Below are positions 45,558 through 54,511 of a DNA stretch of 64,000 bases, in pieces. The number at the start of each line of letters is the position of its first letter. The stretch's first letter is position 1. A program made the translations under genes and the position numbers. Origin of the DNA: Polyangiaceae bacterium (lineage in GTDB: Bacteria; Myxococcota_A; Polyangia; Polyangiales; Polyangiaceae). A model generated the notes under the pieces. The model had not been told where the DNA came from and searched no databases. It saw only the letters and a list, made by a program, of their open reading frames with translations. The stretch is taken from assembly GCA_016712345.1 (NCBI GenBank), contig JADJRH010000001.1, positions 1 to 64,000 of the forward strand, read 5' to 3'.

Positions 45558-47627
45558 ATGCAATTGCCCTCCAAACAAATCTGGTGCCGACTTCCCATTT
45601 ATACTGTTTTCGCAGCGGTCCTCCCGCTCGTCGGGTGTGACCCGGGTGGGGGCTCCACAAACTCGGGGGGCGGCGGGGTCGGCGGTATAGTGACGGGTGG
45701 AGGTGGAACAGGCGGAGCCGGAACAGCCGGTTCGGGTGCGGCCGTGAGCACCGGCGGCGCGATTGAACCGGGCGCGGACACCACCATCGTTGCGTACGCT
45801 GGCGGCAGTGGAGCGGAGCGATTTGAGGCTGCGCTGGGCCTTTCGGACGGTACGTTTCTATTCGCCGGGTCGGCTGATAACCTTGATTTTGTTCCACCTG
45901 AAACACCCAAAGTAGAAATCGCGGCGGGGACTATCAACTCAGCCTCCCCTACAAAGATCGGTTTTATCCTGCACGCGAGTGGTGATCTGCAAACCGTGCT
46001 GCATCTGGTTCATTTTCCGGTTGGAACGGTTCGAGACATTTCACGTCTGCGCCTCACCGGTAAACCCGGCGCTCCCAGCGGTGACCTCTTTATTTCAGGT
46101 CGTCGCGACGTGACCGACAAGTCAAATGACGGCTACTTTATCGCTCGACTCGATCACAACTTCATCAGCGGCGTCCCTTCAAAAGCTTTGTGGACGTTTG
46201 ACGCGAAATGCCCTCCGCGCGAGGCCGGCGGTGGCACTGGGGAGAGCGCTTACAAAACAATTCAACCCTGGGACGTGGGCAGTGACGGCCGGGTAGTGTA
46301 CGGCGAGGGCGCCGAGTATGACTTTAAATGGGCTCAGATTCAGCGCCTCAGTCCCGAGGGTAAACCCGAAGTTGTTGAGAACTTCACCGCTCACTGGTCA
46401 GATTCCACAGAATGGGATGGCACACCGGCATCGAGTTACCAGGGTGGAACGCTCGTTCGGAGCGCAATTGTCATGAAAGCGGGGCGCCGTGGAAGTCTCC
46501 GATCGGCAACACAGGAAGACTTTGACGCGCTTCTGCCCGACGGTAACGGTCGCACCGACCGCAAAGGGCGCTACCCGGATGACTACTATTTTTCAGGCCC
46601 CTGTTCACTTGTCAACAACACCTGCCCCGGCGGGCCGGGGTACACCGGCTACAAAACATCTGACAAGCCCACGCAACGGGTAGGAGCCATTGCTATAGAC
46701 CGTGATTCCGGCGACTTTTACGTTGGGTACAGCACGCAGTCAACTCTACCCGACGGCAACCCCGACTTCGAGCCTGCGGTGGCGGCGCTGGACAAAACCG
46801 GCAAGCTCAAGTGGTGGAGTCGACTCTACCACGAGCGCACCGACAAAGACGGGGGTGGCTTTAACGAAACGTCGTCGCCGGATCAGTATGTGGACCACCT
46901 TGCCGTTGACCACACCGGTAAAACGCTTGTGGTGCTCGCCCGAGCGCACGGCAACAACGTGATCAACTATTGGTCGGGTGACAAAGTCGCAGCCAATCCC
47001 GGCGCGAAGTCGTTTCACAGCCAGTTTACCGGTTCGAGCGGCAATATCCATATCTCCTGGGTGGGTAAACTCTCGCTTTCAAATGGGGTGCTTCAGGCGG
47101 CGAGTTGGAATGCTGAATATGCCGAAGGAACAGGCAGCTTGGGTGCACCTTACGACGACCCCAACCTAGATGGTTGGCCGAGCCACAACGCCGGCTGGCC
47201 CGATCTCAATACTACGCGGGTCGCATCGCTGGCGGTGGATGCCGACGGACGCGTGTACCTGACAGCCGTGGGCAGGCGAACAATTACCACCAAAACAGCT
47301 TACCAAAAAATGCCCAAACCCAATGAGGGCATGAGCGGATGGAACGACTACGTGCGTGTCTTTGCACCGGACCTTTCTACCCTTGTGTACTCAAGCATTT
47401 TGCGCGGACCGTGGGACACATCTATGGACGGCGGTGGAGGCAACATTTCGCTGATTGGAGTTGTACCCGCAAAAGAAGGCGTGCTCGCAGTGGGGTTTCA
47501 TGGGTATGATGAAGTGACAATGACCCCCGCGGGTGTGCCTATGCCTGTAAGCAACGTGCCAGCGTGGTGCGAGGCAGAACCTCAGGGAGAGAGCGCCGTC
47601 CTTGCGCATCTCCTCTTTTCACCGTGA
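45558..47627 (+). CDS. Large secreted lipoprotein, beta-propeller-like
   Basis: 689 residues. Lipobox LPLVGC, then a Gly-rich linker (residues about 30-60), then repeated strands of the type DSGDFYVGYSTQS / DGRVYLTAVG, as in six-to-seven-bladed propellers with Asp-rich turns. Surface-anchored; ligand unknown. The linker style is common in Myxococcota. The next gene starts 4 bp after its stop. Confidence 0.75.
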   Translation: MQLPSKQIWCRLPIYTVFAAVLPLVGCDPGGGSTNSGGGGVGGIVTGGGGTGGAGTAGSGAAVSTGGAIEPGADTTIVAYAGGSGAERFEAALGLSDGTFLFAGSADNLDFVPPETPKVEIAAGTINSASPTKIGFILHASGDLQTVLHLVHFPVGTVRDISRLRLTGKPGAPSGDLFISGRRDVTDKSNDGYFIARLDHNFISGVPSKALWTFDAKCPPREAGGGTGESAYKTIQPWDVGSDGRVVYGEGAEYDFKWAQIQRLSPEGKPEVVENFTAHWSDSTEWDGTPASSYQGGTLVRSAIVMKAGRRGSLRSATQEDFDALLPDGNGRTDRKGRYPDDYYFSGPCSLVNNTCPGGPGYTGYKTSDKPTQRVGAIAIDRDSGDFYVGYSTQSTLPDGNPDFEPAVAALDKTGKLKWWSRLYHERTDKDGGGFNETSSPDQYVDHLAVDHTGKTLVVLARAHGNNVINYWSGDKVAANPGAKSFHSQFTGSSGNIHISWVGKLSLSNGVLQAASWNAEYAEGTGSLGAPYDDPNLDGWPSHNAGWPDLNTTRVASLAVDADGRVYLTAVGRRTITTKTAYQKMPKPNEGMSGWNDYVRVFAPDLSTLVYSSILRGPWDTSMDGGGGNISLIGVVPAKEGVLAVGFHGYDEVTMTPAGVPMPVSNVPAWCEAEPQGESAVLAHLLFSP

Positions 47628-47631
47628 CGCC

Positions 47632-48480
47632 ATGCCCGCTTTTTTGGAAAAAGATCACCTGGTGCTTCATGACGTTTCCGACCTCCGGCGTCTAGAGCCA
47701 AGCGTTTTTCGGGTGGTTCATGATTTTGAAATCCGTCGGTTCGACACGGGTGAACACGGTATACACGTGAGCTTCGCTTCGGCCGCGGGGGGAGATCTCG
47801 CACGCTTCCCATGGTGGGACCATGCGGATGCCGACATACGGGAGATGTCAGACGCGGACATCCCCATGGGAACGGTTGCGCGCCCGTTTGAAGAAATGGA
47901 ACACGGGTGGCGACTTCTGATTTGGGAGCGCCGGGGGCAAGTCTTCGTGATGCAGGGCGGTGGTGATCCTCAACGGTACACAACCTGGTTTGCAGTCTCA
48001 AAGGAGGCTTATGTCACCGCTTGGCGCAACACAATCGCTGAAGTGCGCTCCGCAGGTGGAGCGTTTAAGCACCTTGCATCAGCGCTGAAACAACCCCTCG
48101 CGGTGCGGGCCCTTCAGCTTGGCAATCAACGCCTGGTGAATCTTCCATTGGAGATTGGTACGCTGGAAAATCTCACTTACCTGAATGCCTATCTCAACCA
48201 ACTGCGGTCTTTACCAGAAACAATTGGAATGTTAAAACGCCTTCGGTGGCTCGATTTGCGGTTTAACAAGATTGATATTTTGCCCGAGACGCTTGCCATG
48301 CTTCACTGTTTGGAGAGCATAAATCTCGCAGAAAACAGATTGCGTGAGATCCCAAACTGGATCATGCACATGCCAAAACTTTCTGTTTTTTGGCTGTCAG
48401 GAAACCCTGTTGACCCGGAGTCAATTGCGCGGATCAAAAACGCGCGGCCAAACCTTGAGTTGGGTACACACCCACGTTAG
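47632..48480 (+). CDS. Leucine-rich-repeat protein
   Basis: 282 residues from ATG 47632. Residues about 1-145 are unassigned; about 150-270 contain five LRR units (for example LVNLPLEIGTLENLTYLNAY and IDILPETLAMLHCLESINLA). No signal peptide; likely intracellular protein-interaction role. Confidence 0.8.
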   Translation: MPAFLEKDHLVLHDVSDLRRLEPSVFRVVHDFEIRRFDTGEHGIHVSFASAAGGDLARFPWWDHADADIREMSDADIPMGTVARPFEEMEHGWRLLIWERRGQVFVMQGGGDPQRYTTWFAVSKEAYVTAWRNTIAEVRSAGGAFKHLASALKQPLAVRALQLGNQRLVNLPLEIGTLENLTYLNAYLNQLRSLPETIGMLKRLRWLDLRFNKIDILPETLAMLHCLESINLAENRLREIPNWIMHMPKLSVFWLSGNPVDPESIARIKNARPNLELGTHPR

Positions 48481-48490
48481 AAAGTCTGCC

Positions 48491-48919
48491 ATGCACATTC
48501 AAGGTAGCTGCCATTGTAACAATGTCTCGTTTCAGCTTGATTGGGAGCCTGACCCAAGCGAGATCCCGGCCCGCGCCTGCGGTTGCACGTTCTGTGTCAA
48601 ACACGGTGCCGTTTGGACTTCTCATCCGTCGGCGAAGCTTGTGGTTACCGTGAACGACCGCTCGTTGGTTTCGCGCTACTGGCTTGGAACGGCAACGGCC
48701 ATCTTTCATGTTTGTGCTCGGTGCGGCGGTGTGCCGGTGGTTACAAGCGAAATTGACAACCACGTCTACGCGGCAGTCAGCGTCAACGCGTTCAACAACG
48801 TACCTGAAACGCTGCTCCAGCGCTCCGTGACGAACTTTGACGGTGAGAGTGTTGATACTCGCCTGGCCCGTCGCAAACTGCGGTGGATTGCCAGTGTTCA
48901 ATGGGCGGAGTTAGGGTAG
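48491..48919 (+). CDS. GFA/CENP-V family zinc protein
   Basis: 142 residues from ATG 48491. Zinc ligands are visible as GSCHCNNV, ACGCTFC and VCARCGG, the pattern of the glutathione-dependent formaldehyde-activating family. Activity on small aldehydes is possible but most family members are untested. Confidence 0.85.
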   Translation: MHIQGSCHCNNVSFQLDWEPDPSEIPARACGCTFCVKHGAVWTSHPSAKLVVTVNDRSLVSRYWLGTATAIFHVCARCGGVPVVTSEIDNHVYAAVSVNAFNNVPETLLQRSVTNFDGESVDTRLARRKLRWIASVQWAELG

Positions 48920-48962
48920 GCTTGCAGCGAGTTTCACGCGGGAGAACAATGCCCAGTGAGTA

Positions 48963-49266
48963 TTAAGCGCCGGCAGGTGTACCCAACGGAGCAACGTGAC
49001 GGTTTTTCCAGGTGCCGCACTGGATGACAATGCGGTAGCCATCTGGGTCTTGAAATGTCCGGCCGTTCACATTCCAATATGGGTTAAACGACTGCACTTC
49101 TACAAAGCCGGCACCTGACATGGCAGCACACCGCTTTTCCCACTCTTGTTTGTCGGGCACGTAAAAAGCCTACAGGTCTTCTGCCGTGGGCGCGGGTAAA
49201 CGGGTACATGTGAACGGAGTGTGTCAGGTTTTTAACCGGGCGAGCAACGCGAAGATGGGTAGACAC
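48963..49266 (-). pseudogene. VOC (glyoxalase-fold) protein, broken
   Basis: The first frame from GTG 49266 gives LRVARPVKNLTHSVHMYPF, a typical VOC start; a second frame gives LPAPTAEDL-stop-AFYVPDKQEW and the end GRTFQDPDGYRIVIQ. A frameshift plus a TAG (about 49171) and a shortened middle indicate decay. Confidence 0.65.
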
Positions 49267-49370
49267 CGGTGGGGTTCCTCTAGAAAATGTGAGTATCGCC
49301 GGCAGTTGAAGATTGTCAATCTGGATGTTCTCGGGTAGGCTTTGGTTGGCTTTGTTTGAGCGGACGAAAA

Positions 49371-50432
49371 ATGAACCAAACGTCGGGAAATACCGCTTCT
49401 TCTGAAGACGTGCTTCCATCCATTTTCGACATGGACATTGGGAGCGATCCCGATGATACGTTTGTCGCAACGTTGGTGCTCCATTCGCCTGAAAAGTTTA
49501 GGCCGGCGCTGCTTCTCACGAATGATGAAACGCCGACTGCTGGGCGCGCTCGTTTTTTGTTACAACTTGTTCAAGAGTCCAATGTCAAAGTGCGTATCGC
49601 GGCGGGTCTACCCAGTCAAAAACAGCGCGATCGTTGTTTGGTTGAACATGCGGGGCTTTGCGCGGGTGAAAACACGTTTGAAAAAGACGCGACAGCCGCC
49701 TTGATTGGCGTTCTGGAGGCTCACTCGCGCGTGCGGTATTTTAGTTTGGGGGCGCTCACCAACTTGAATGCGGCACTTTCGAAACGGCCTGATTTGGCGG
49801 AGCGGGTCGAGCTATTTCAAATGGGGCCGGCGCTTTTGGGGGCGTATCACCGTGACCGACCTCAGTATAATGCCCGCCTTGACCCTTTGGCATTTAAGAG
49901 CGTTGTGACGCGGGTATCCATGCCACGATTTGTCATGAGCCACTCCACATGGGGAACTCACCTGACATCTACTCGGCAAATGTTGGGGGTATATTTGGAT
50001 GATCCGTTGACCACTGAACTTCGCGCGCTTTCGCCGGTGGCGCGGCTCTTTGTAAAACATCTAGAAGCATGGGTTGACACGGGAATGCCGTGCACCATCT
50101 TGCACGATCCATTAACGGTATTGAGCGCCTATTTTCCAAATGTGGTTGATACTGCGGCCGTTCAATTGGTGGTTCACGACTCGGGTTGGACATCGCTCAA
50201 CAAGCCATCACACGAAGAGTTGAGAGCGCTTTTGCCCGGTCGCGCGCGGGTGATTGAGCGCCACCTGACAAGCCCCTTTGTGGACCATGAAGGAGCAACA
50301 ATTACCTGTTCTATGTCGCTCGACACGAATGATGCCGCCGCGCGCAGGGTGATCGCCGCAAACCTTTTTGGTGAGCGTGGAGCCGGTGTGGCCCAAGCAT
50401 GGGGAGCGCACAACGGGTCGCGCAATGAGTGA
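49371..50432 (+). CDS. Nucleoside-hydrolase-like protein
   Basis: 353 residues from ATG 49371. FDMDIGSDPDDTFVATLVL is the N-terminal calcium-binding Asp cluster of the inosine/uridine-preferring hydrolase fold, followed by LLLTNDETPTAGRARF and the internal RYFSLGALTNLNAAL helix. The expected action is N-glycosidic cleavage of nucleosides; substrate unknown. Confidence 0.78.
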   Translation: MNQTSGNTASSEDVLPSIFDMDIGSDPDDTFVATLVLHSPEKFRPALLLTNDETPTAGRARFLLQLVQESNVKVRIAAGLPSQKQRDRCLVEHAGLCAGENTFEKDATAALIGVLEAHSRVRYFSLGALTNLNAALSKRPDLAERVELFQMGPALLGAYHRDRPQYNARLDPLAFKSVVTRVSMPRFVMSHSTWGTHLTSTRQMLGVYLDDPLTTELRALSPVARLFVKHLEAWVDTGMPCTILHDPLTVLSAYFPNVVDTAAVQLVVHDSGWTSLNKPSHEELRALLPGRARVIERHLTSPFVDHEGATITCSMSLDTNDAAARRVIAANLFGERGAGVAQAWGAHNGSRNE

Positions 50433-50569
50433 TGGATGATTGGGAAACCGGGCGCAAACGGCTATGTGTACACAAGTTGACAAGGGTGAGGTGAACGTTT
50501 CGATACTGCTTGCGAAGAGCCCCAAAACGAGGCAGGTTGGCGCGGAAACCACGGACCTCCGGTAACGAC

Positions 50570-51031
50570 ATGAACATTGAAAAAGACGATCTGACACGAC
50601 CTGAAGTACACGCGCTTTTGGCGGAACATTTGCGCAATATGTATGAGCTGTCGCCGCCGGAGAGTGTACACGCGCTTGACTTGGATGAGTTGCGGGCGCC
50701 GGATATCACGTTTTGGACAATATGGGACGGGAAGGAACTTTTGGGGTGCGGCGCGCTGAAAGAACTCAACTCCAAACATGGGGAGGTAAAATCAATGCGT
50801 ACACCGTTGGCTCATCGAGGTAAGGGGGTTGGGAGGGCGATGTTAGCTCATATTGTAAAAGAGGCGCAATCAAGGTCGTACGAGCGGTTGAGTCTTGAAA
50901 CGGGGGCGGAGCCGGCGTTTGTACCGGCTCGTAAGTTGTATGAGAGTTTTGGGTTTACTTATTGCCGGCCATTTGCCGACTACGTGGATGATCCAAACAG
51001 CGTATTTATGACGCTGGAGCTGACGAGGTAG
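50570..51031 (+). CDS. GNAT N-acetyltransferase
   Basis: 153 residues from ATG 50570. Acetyl-CoA loop RTPLAHRGKGVGRAMLAHIV (R-G-x-G-V-G-R) and C-terminal ARKLYESFGF. Substrate unknown. The start is preceded by GGTAAC rather than a strong ribosome site. Confidence 0.85.
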   Translation: MNIEKDDLTRPEVHALLAEHLRNMYELSPPESVHALDLDELRAPDITFWTIWDGKELLGCGALKELNSKHGEVKSMRTPLAHRGKGVGRAMLAHIVKEAQSRSYERLSLETGAEPAFVPARKLYESFGFTYCRPFADYVDDPNSVFMTLELTR

Positions 51032-51096
51032 CCTTTCGCATCACGGGTTGAAGGGTCCACTTGCAGAAAAATGGGAGTCGTGCGAAAGACACCGCC

Positions 51097-51570
51097 ATGA
51101 AATCAATGGTTCCGGCCCTATCTTATGCCGCGGGTGCGCTTCTCACCTTGGCGCTTTTCAGTGGGTGCGCGGCTTCCAATTCAACCGCTGCAGAGGCGCC
51201 CGTGGTGGCTGTGGCTGTGCCGGTAGAGGCCGCTCAACCCGGCGCTGCCGGGGGGCCGCAGGAAAGTGCGGGTGCTGCTGTTCAGGCAACACCTTCCGAT
51301 CGGTCAACACCGCCGAAAAAGCAGCCCCCGGGGCCGGGCGGTCCGCCGAAAGGTCCACCCGGCGATATGGACTCGGATGGCATGTTAGACTCTTCTGACA
51401 GGTGTCCAGACGTACCCGAAGATCGCGATGGGTTTCAGGACGATGATGGGTGCCCCGACATGGACAACGACATGGACGGCGTCGCGGACGCCAATGACCA
51501 GTGTCCAAACGATCCCGAGACGAAAAATGGGTTTCAAGATCTGGACGGCTGCCCGGACAAGAAGCCTTGA
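51097..51570 (+). CDS. Lipoprotein with thrombospondin type-3 repeats
   Basis: 157 residues from ATG 51097. Lipobox LALFSGC, Ala/Pro-rich linker to about 85, then Asp-rich calcium-binding repeats (DSDGMLDSSDRCPDVPED, DMDGVADANDQCPNDPE). Similar to the periplasmic linker of OmpA-type proteins but without the OmpA domain. Confidence 0.8.
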   Translation: MKSMVPALSYAAGALLTLALFSGCAASNSTAAEAPVVAVAVPVEAAQPGAAGGPQESAGAAVQATPSDRSTPPKKQPPGPGGPPKGPPGDMDSDGMLDSSDRCPDVPEDRDGFQDDDGCPDMDNDMDGVADANDQCPNDPETKNGFQDLDGCPDKKP

Positions 51571-51595
51571 CAAGATTCAGGTGCGAGGTGTGAAG

Positions 51596-52528
51596 ATGAC
51601 CAGTCCCCTACCCCATTCATCCGGTCAATCAAACGTTACGTCCAATTCTTTTTGGGCACCTTCGCGGCTCGGAAAAAGCTCCATAGACGTGGTGCGCCTC
51701 GGGGTGGCCGCGTCTTACGGCATTTCTGGAAAAGATGTGGAACGCGCCTTTGAGCGGGGGTTGAATTTTTTCTACTGGGGTTCGACGAGAACAAGTGAGT
51801 TTGGTGGGGCGCTGAGGCGGCTCGGTGCTCAACATCGAGACAAGTTAAAGGTGGTTGTTCAAACGTACGCAAGGTGGCCGTCGGGAATTGGCAAGTCGCT
51901 CGACAAGGCACTGAAAGCGTTAGACACCAACTATGCAGATGTGCTGCTCCTTGGATGGTGGAATCTTCCCCCTCGTGATTCTATCCTCGACGCGGCGGCC
52001 GAAACAGTCAGATTGGGCAAGGCGCGTTCGGTCATGGTGTCGTGTCACCATCGGCCCACGTTTCAAACGTTGGCGCGGGATGCTCGGGTAGACCACTTGA
52101 TGATGCGGTATAACGCAGCTCACCCGGGGGCTGAAAAAGACGTGTTTCCCCACTTGCCTGAAAAGCGCCCGGGGATTGTTGCGTACACATCCACCTCGTG
52201 GGGAGAGTTGCTCAATGCGGCTTACGTTCCCAAGGGTGATCGTGTTCCCACCGCAACAGATTGTTATCGATTTGTACTCTCCAACCCCAACGTGAACGCG
52301 TGTTGGACAGGTCCGCAAAATGGAGCGGAATTGGACGAGGCGATCGCTGCGCTTGACCGCGGGCCAATGACGGAAGAAGAACTTGCTTGGATGCGTCGCG
52401 TGGGGCTCTCTGTAAAGAGCCACGCCGGCATTCAGGGGAAAGCAACGAATGTGGCCGATCGATTTGTAAACCTGGTGTCAGGTTTTGGGTTTACAAAAAC
52501 GTCCAACCTGCCCCAGAGTGACCACTGA
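51596..52528 (+). CDS. Aldo/keto reductase family protein
   Basis: 310 residues from ATG 51596. RLGVAASYGISGKDVERAFE, NFFYWGSTRTSEFGGALR and KALDTNYADVLLLGWW follow the TIM-barrel AKR order, but the active-site Tyr/Lys pattern is not plain, so catalysis is uncertain. The start overlaps nothing; the upstream stop is 25 bp away. Confidence 0.7.
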   Translation: MTSPLPHSSGQSNVTSNSFWAPSRLGKSSIDVVRLGVAASYGISGKDVERAFERGLNFFYWGSTRTSEFGGALRRLGAQHRDKLKVVVQTYARWPSGIGKSLDKALKALDTNYADVLLLGWWNLPPRDSILDAAAETVRLGKARSVMVSCHHRPTFQTLARDARVDHLMMRYNAAHPGAEKDVFPHLPEKRPGIVAYTSTSWGELLNAAYVPKGDRVPTATDCYRFVLSNPNVNACWTGPQNGAELDEAIAALDRGPMTEEELAWMRRVGLSVKSHAGIQGKATNVADRFVNLVSGFGFTKTSNLPQSDH

Positions 52529-52552
52529 AGCGCCGCGCTGAAACCTGACGCG

Positions 52553-53236
52553 TTACAAGCAGGCTTCTGGGCAAGTATCAAACGCGGCGAAAACGCAGAA
52601 TACGTCCCACTCTACCGAACAGCAATAATCGTCGGCGGAGCAGATTGTATCGACGCAGGGATCGCACGAAGAGTCGAGTACGGGGCCGGTTTCACACAAG
52701 CCGTGATCACACGTTCCACCAATGGGGTCACTTCCACCGGTGCCGCCGGGGTCGCTTCCGCCAATTCCTGGATCACTTCCGCCAATTCCAGGATCGGTTC
52801 CACCGGTGCCGGGCCCGCCGCCGCCCGAACCTGAATTGCTGCCTCCACTGCCACCGCTGTTGGGACACGCGCAGGCGGGCGCCGCTTCATCGGCGCATTG
52901 TTGATTCCACCCCGTCATGCAACAGTAAGGGTCGGCCTGACAGACATCCCAAACACATGGGTGGCAGTTTGGATCGAGAGCAACGCCTGGGAAACAAGGG
53001 TCGTGCGCGCAATCTTCACCCACGTCACCCGCGCCCGTGGACCCGCCTTGTCCCGACGCGCCGGTACCTGGATCGGATGATCCAGGGTCTGGTTCATTTT
53101 CTACCTCCCCACTTCCACTTCCCCCATTGCCCTGGTCACCCCCCTGGTCGGGCCGGATGCCGAGCGTATTGCCCTGAGCGCACGAGAACGCGAAGATCGG
53201 CGCTAAAAGGACGAAGCGAAGCCGGGCGGGAAACAT
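52553..53236 (-). CDS. Cysteine-rich lipoprotein with glycine-rich linkers
   Basis: 227 residues from ATG 53236, GGAGG 6 bp upstream. Lipobox IFAFSC. Two similar Cys-rich modules (DPNCHPCVWDVCQADPYCC and DSSCDPCVDTICSADDYCC) are separated by a (G)GTDPGIGGSDPG linker. Such C-x2-C...CC modules are frequent in secreted proteins of Myxococcota. Function unknown. Confidence 0.75.
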   Translation of the reverse strand: MFPARLRFVLLAPIFAFSCAQGNTLGIRPDQGGDQGNGGSGSGEVENEPDPGSSDPGTGASGQGGSTGAGDVGEDCAHDPCFPGVALDPNCHPCVWDVCQADPYCCMTGWNQQCADEAAPACACPNSGGSGGSNSGSGGGGPGTGGTDPGIGGSDPGIGGSDPGGTGGSDPIGGTCDHGLCETGPVLDSSCDPCVDTICSADDYCCSVEWDVFCVFAAFDTCPEACL

Positions 53237-53341
53237 TGGACCTCCAACGAGGGGATGGTCTCGTGTACGCACAGGTTGTGCCAGGTTGCATGGTGAATAA
53301 AACGTCCACCCATCGCGCGACGTTTGGGCTAAGGTGCGGGC

Positions 53342-54508
53342 GTGCGTTTTGGAAACTTGTTCTCGCTGAGTGTGATGTTTGCCGTTTGCGGTGCGGCATG
53401 CGTTTCCCCCAAAAACGAACCGAAAGAGCCTCTTGGCAAAATGCCGGAGGTTGCCACAACGGCCGACCCGGAATGGATTCCGTGGAGCATTCGGGCAGGA
53501 AAACCGGTGGAAGCGGACCCACGGGAAAAACACTTGAGTGAGTTGAGACAGCTCACTTTCGGCGGTGAAAACGCTGAAGCGTACTTTTCGGCGGATGGGA
53601 AAAAAGTGGTGTTTCAGGCCACACCTCGGGGCGCCGCGTGTGACCAGATTTTTGTGATGGACCTAGGATCGGGTGCGGTGAGTCAAGTATCGAGCGGCGG
53701 GGGTAAAACCACGTGCAGCTATTTCTACCCAGCGGGAGATCGGCTTCTCTACTCGTCCACTCGCAATCAGGGTGAGGCGTGTCCGGCCAAACCCGACAGG
53801 TCAAAAGGGTATGTGTGGCCGCTGGACGAATATGACATTTTCAGCGCCAAAGTGGATGGGAGTGACACGCGACATCTTCTCGGCGGGCCGGGGTATGACG
53901 CCGAAACAACGGTTGCACCCGATGGGTCCAAGTTGATTTTTACAAGCACGCGTGACGGTGACTTGGAGCTTTATACTGCCAAGTTGGATGGCACGTCGGT
54001 GAAGCGGGTTACCTTCGCCCCGGGGTATGACGGCGGTGCGTTTTTCTCGCCTGATTCGTCAAAAATTGTGTGGAGGGCGTCGCGGCCAACGGGACCTGAA
54101 TTGGATGATTATCGTTCGCTGCTTTTGCAAAAGTTGGTGAGGCCCGGCAAGCTTGAAATTTGGACGGCGGGTTCCGACGGTCAAAATGCGCGTCAGGTGA
54201 CGAAACACGGGCACGCGAGTTTTGCCCCCACGTTCTTGCCAGATTCGCGCCGGATCATGTTTGCGTCGGATATGGATGCGGGGCCGCCCTCGCGGGGGAA
54301 GCCGCCGAACTTTGACTTGTACATGGTTGACCCCGAAGGGCCTGTCACAACAACCGGTGGCCCGACGGTGGAGCGAATTACATTTGCCGAGGAATTTGAC
54401 AGTTTTCCAATGTTTTCTCCCGACGGTAAATACATTGTATTTGCATCCAATCGAATGGGAGAGCAGCCGGGGGACACCAACGTTTTTATTGCCCGTTGGG
54501 TTCCATAG
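53342..54508 (+). CDS. TolB-like beta-propeller lipoprotein
   Basis: 388 residues from GTG 53342 (AAGGTG upstream). Lipid-anchor candidate VCGAACVS. Six PD40-type blades: NAEAYFSADGKKVVFQAT, DAETTVAPDGSKLIFTSTRD, GGAFFSPDSSKIVW and others. Probably periplasmic or surface-bound. The next gene starts 3 bp after its stop. Confidence 0.8.
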   Translation: MRFGNLFSLSVMFAVCGAACVSPKNEPKEPLGKMPEVATTADPEWIPWSIRAGKPVEADPREKHLSELRQLTFGGENAEAYFSADGKKVVFQATPRGAACDQIFVMDLGSGAVSQVSSGGGKTTCSYFYPAGDRLLYSSTRNQGEACPAKPDRSKGYVWPLDEYDIFSAKVDGSDTRHLLGGPGYDAETTVAPDGSKLIFTSTRDGDLELYTAKLDGTSVKRVTFAPGYDGGAFFSPDSSKIVWRASRPTGPELDDYRSLLLQKLVRPGKLEIWTAGSDGQNARQVTKHGHASFAPTFLPDSRRIMFASDMDAGPPSRGKPPNFDLYMVDPEGPVTTTGGPTVERITFAEEFDSFPMFSPDGKYIVFASNRMGEQPGDTNVFIARWVP

Positions 54509-54511
54509 CTC

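Noticed and set aside
52645..53541. 298-codon plus-strand frame opposite a lipoprotein gene
   Set aside because: Arg/His-rich translation of the complementary strand of a gene with lipobox and Cys modules; no ribosome site.
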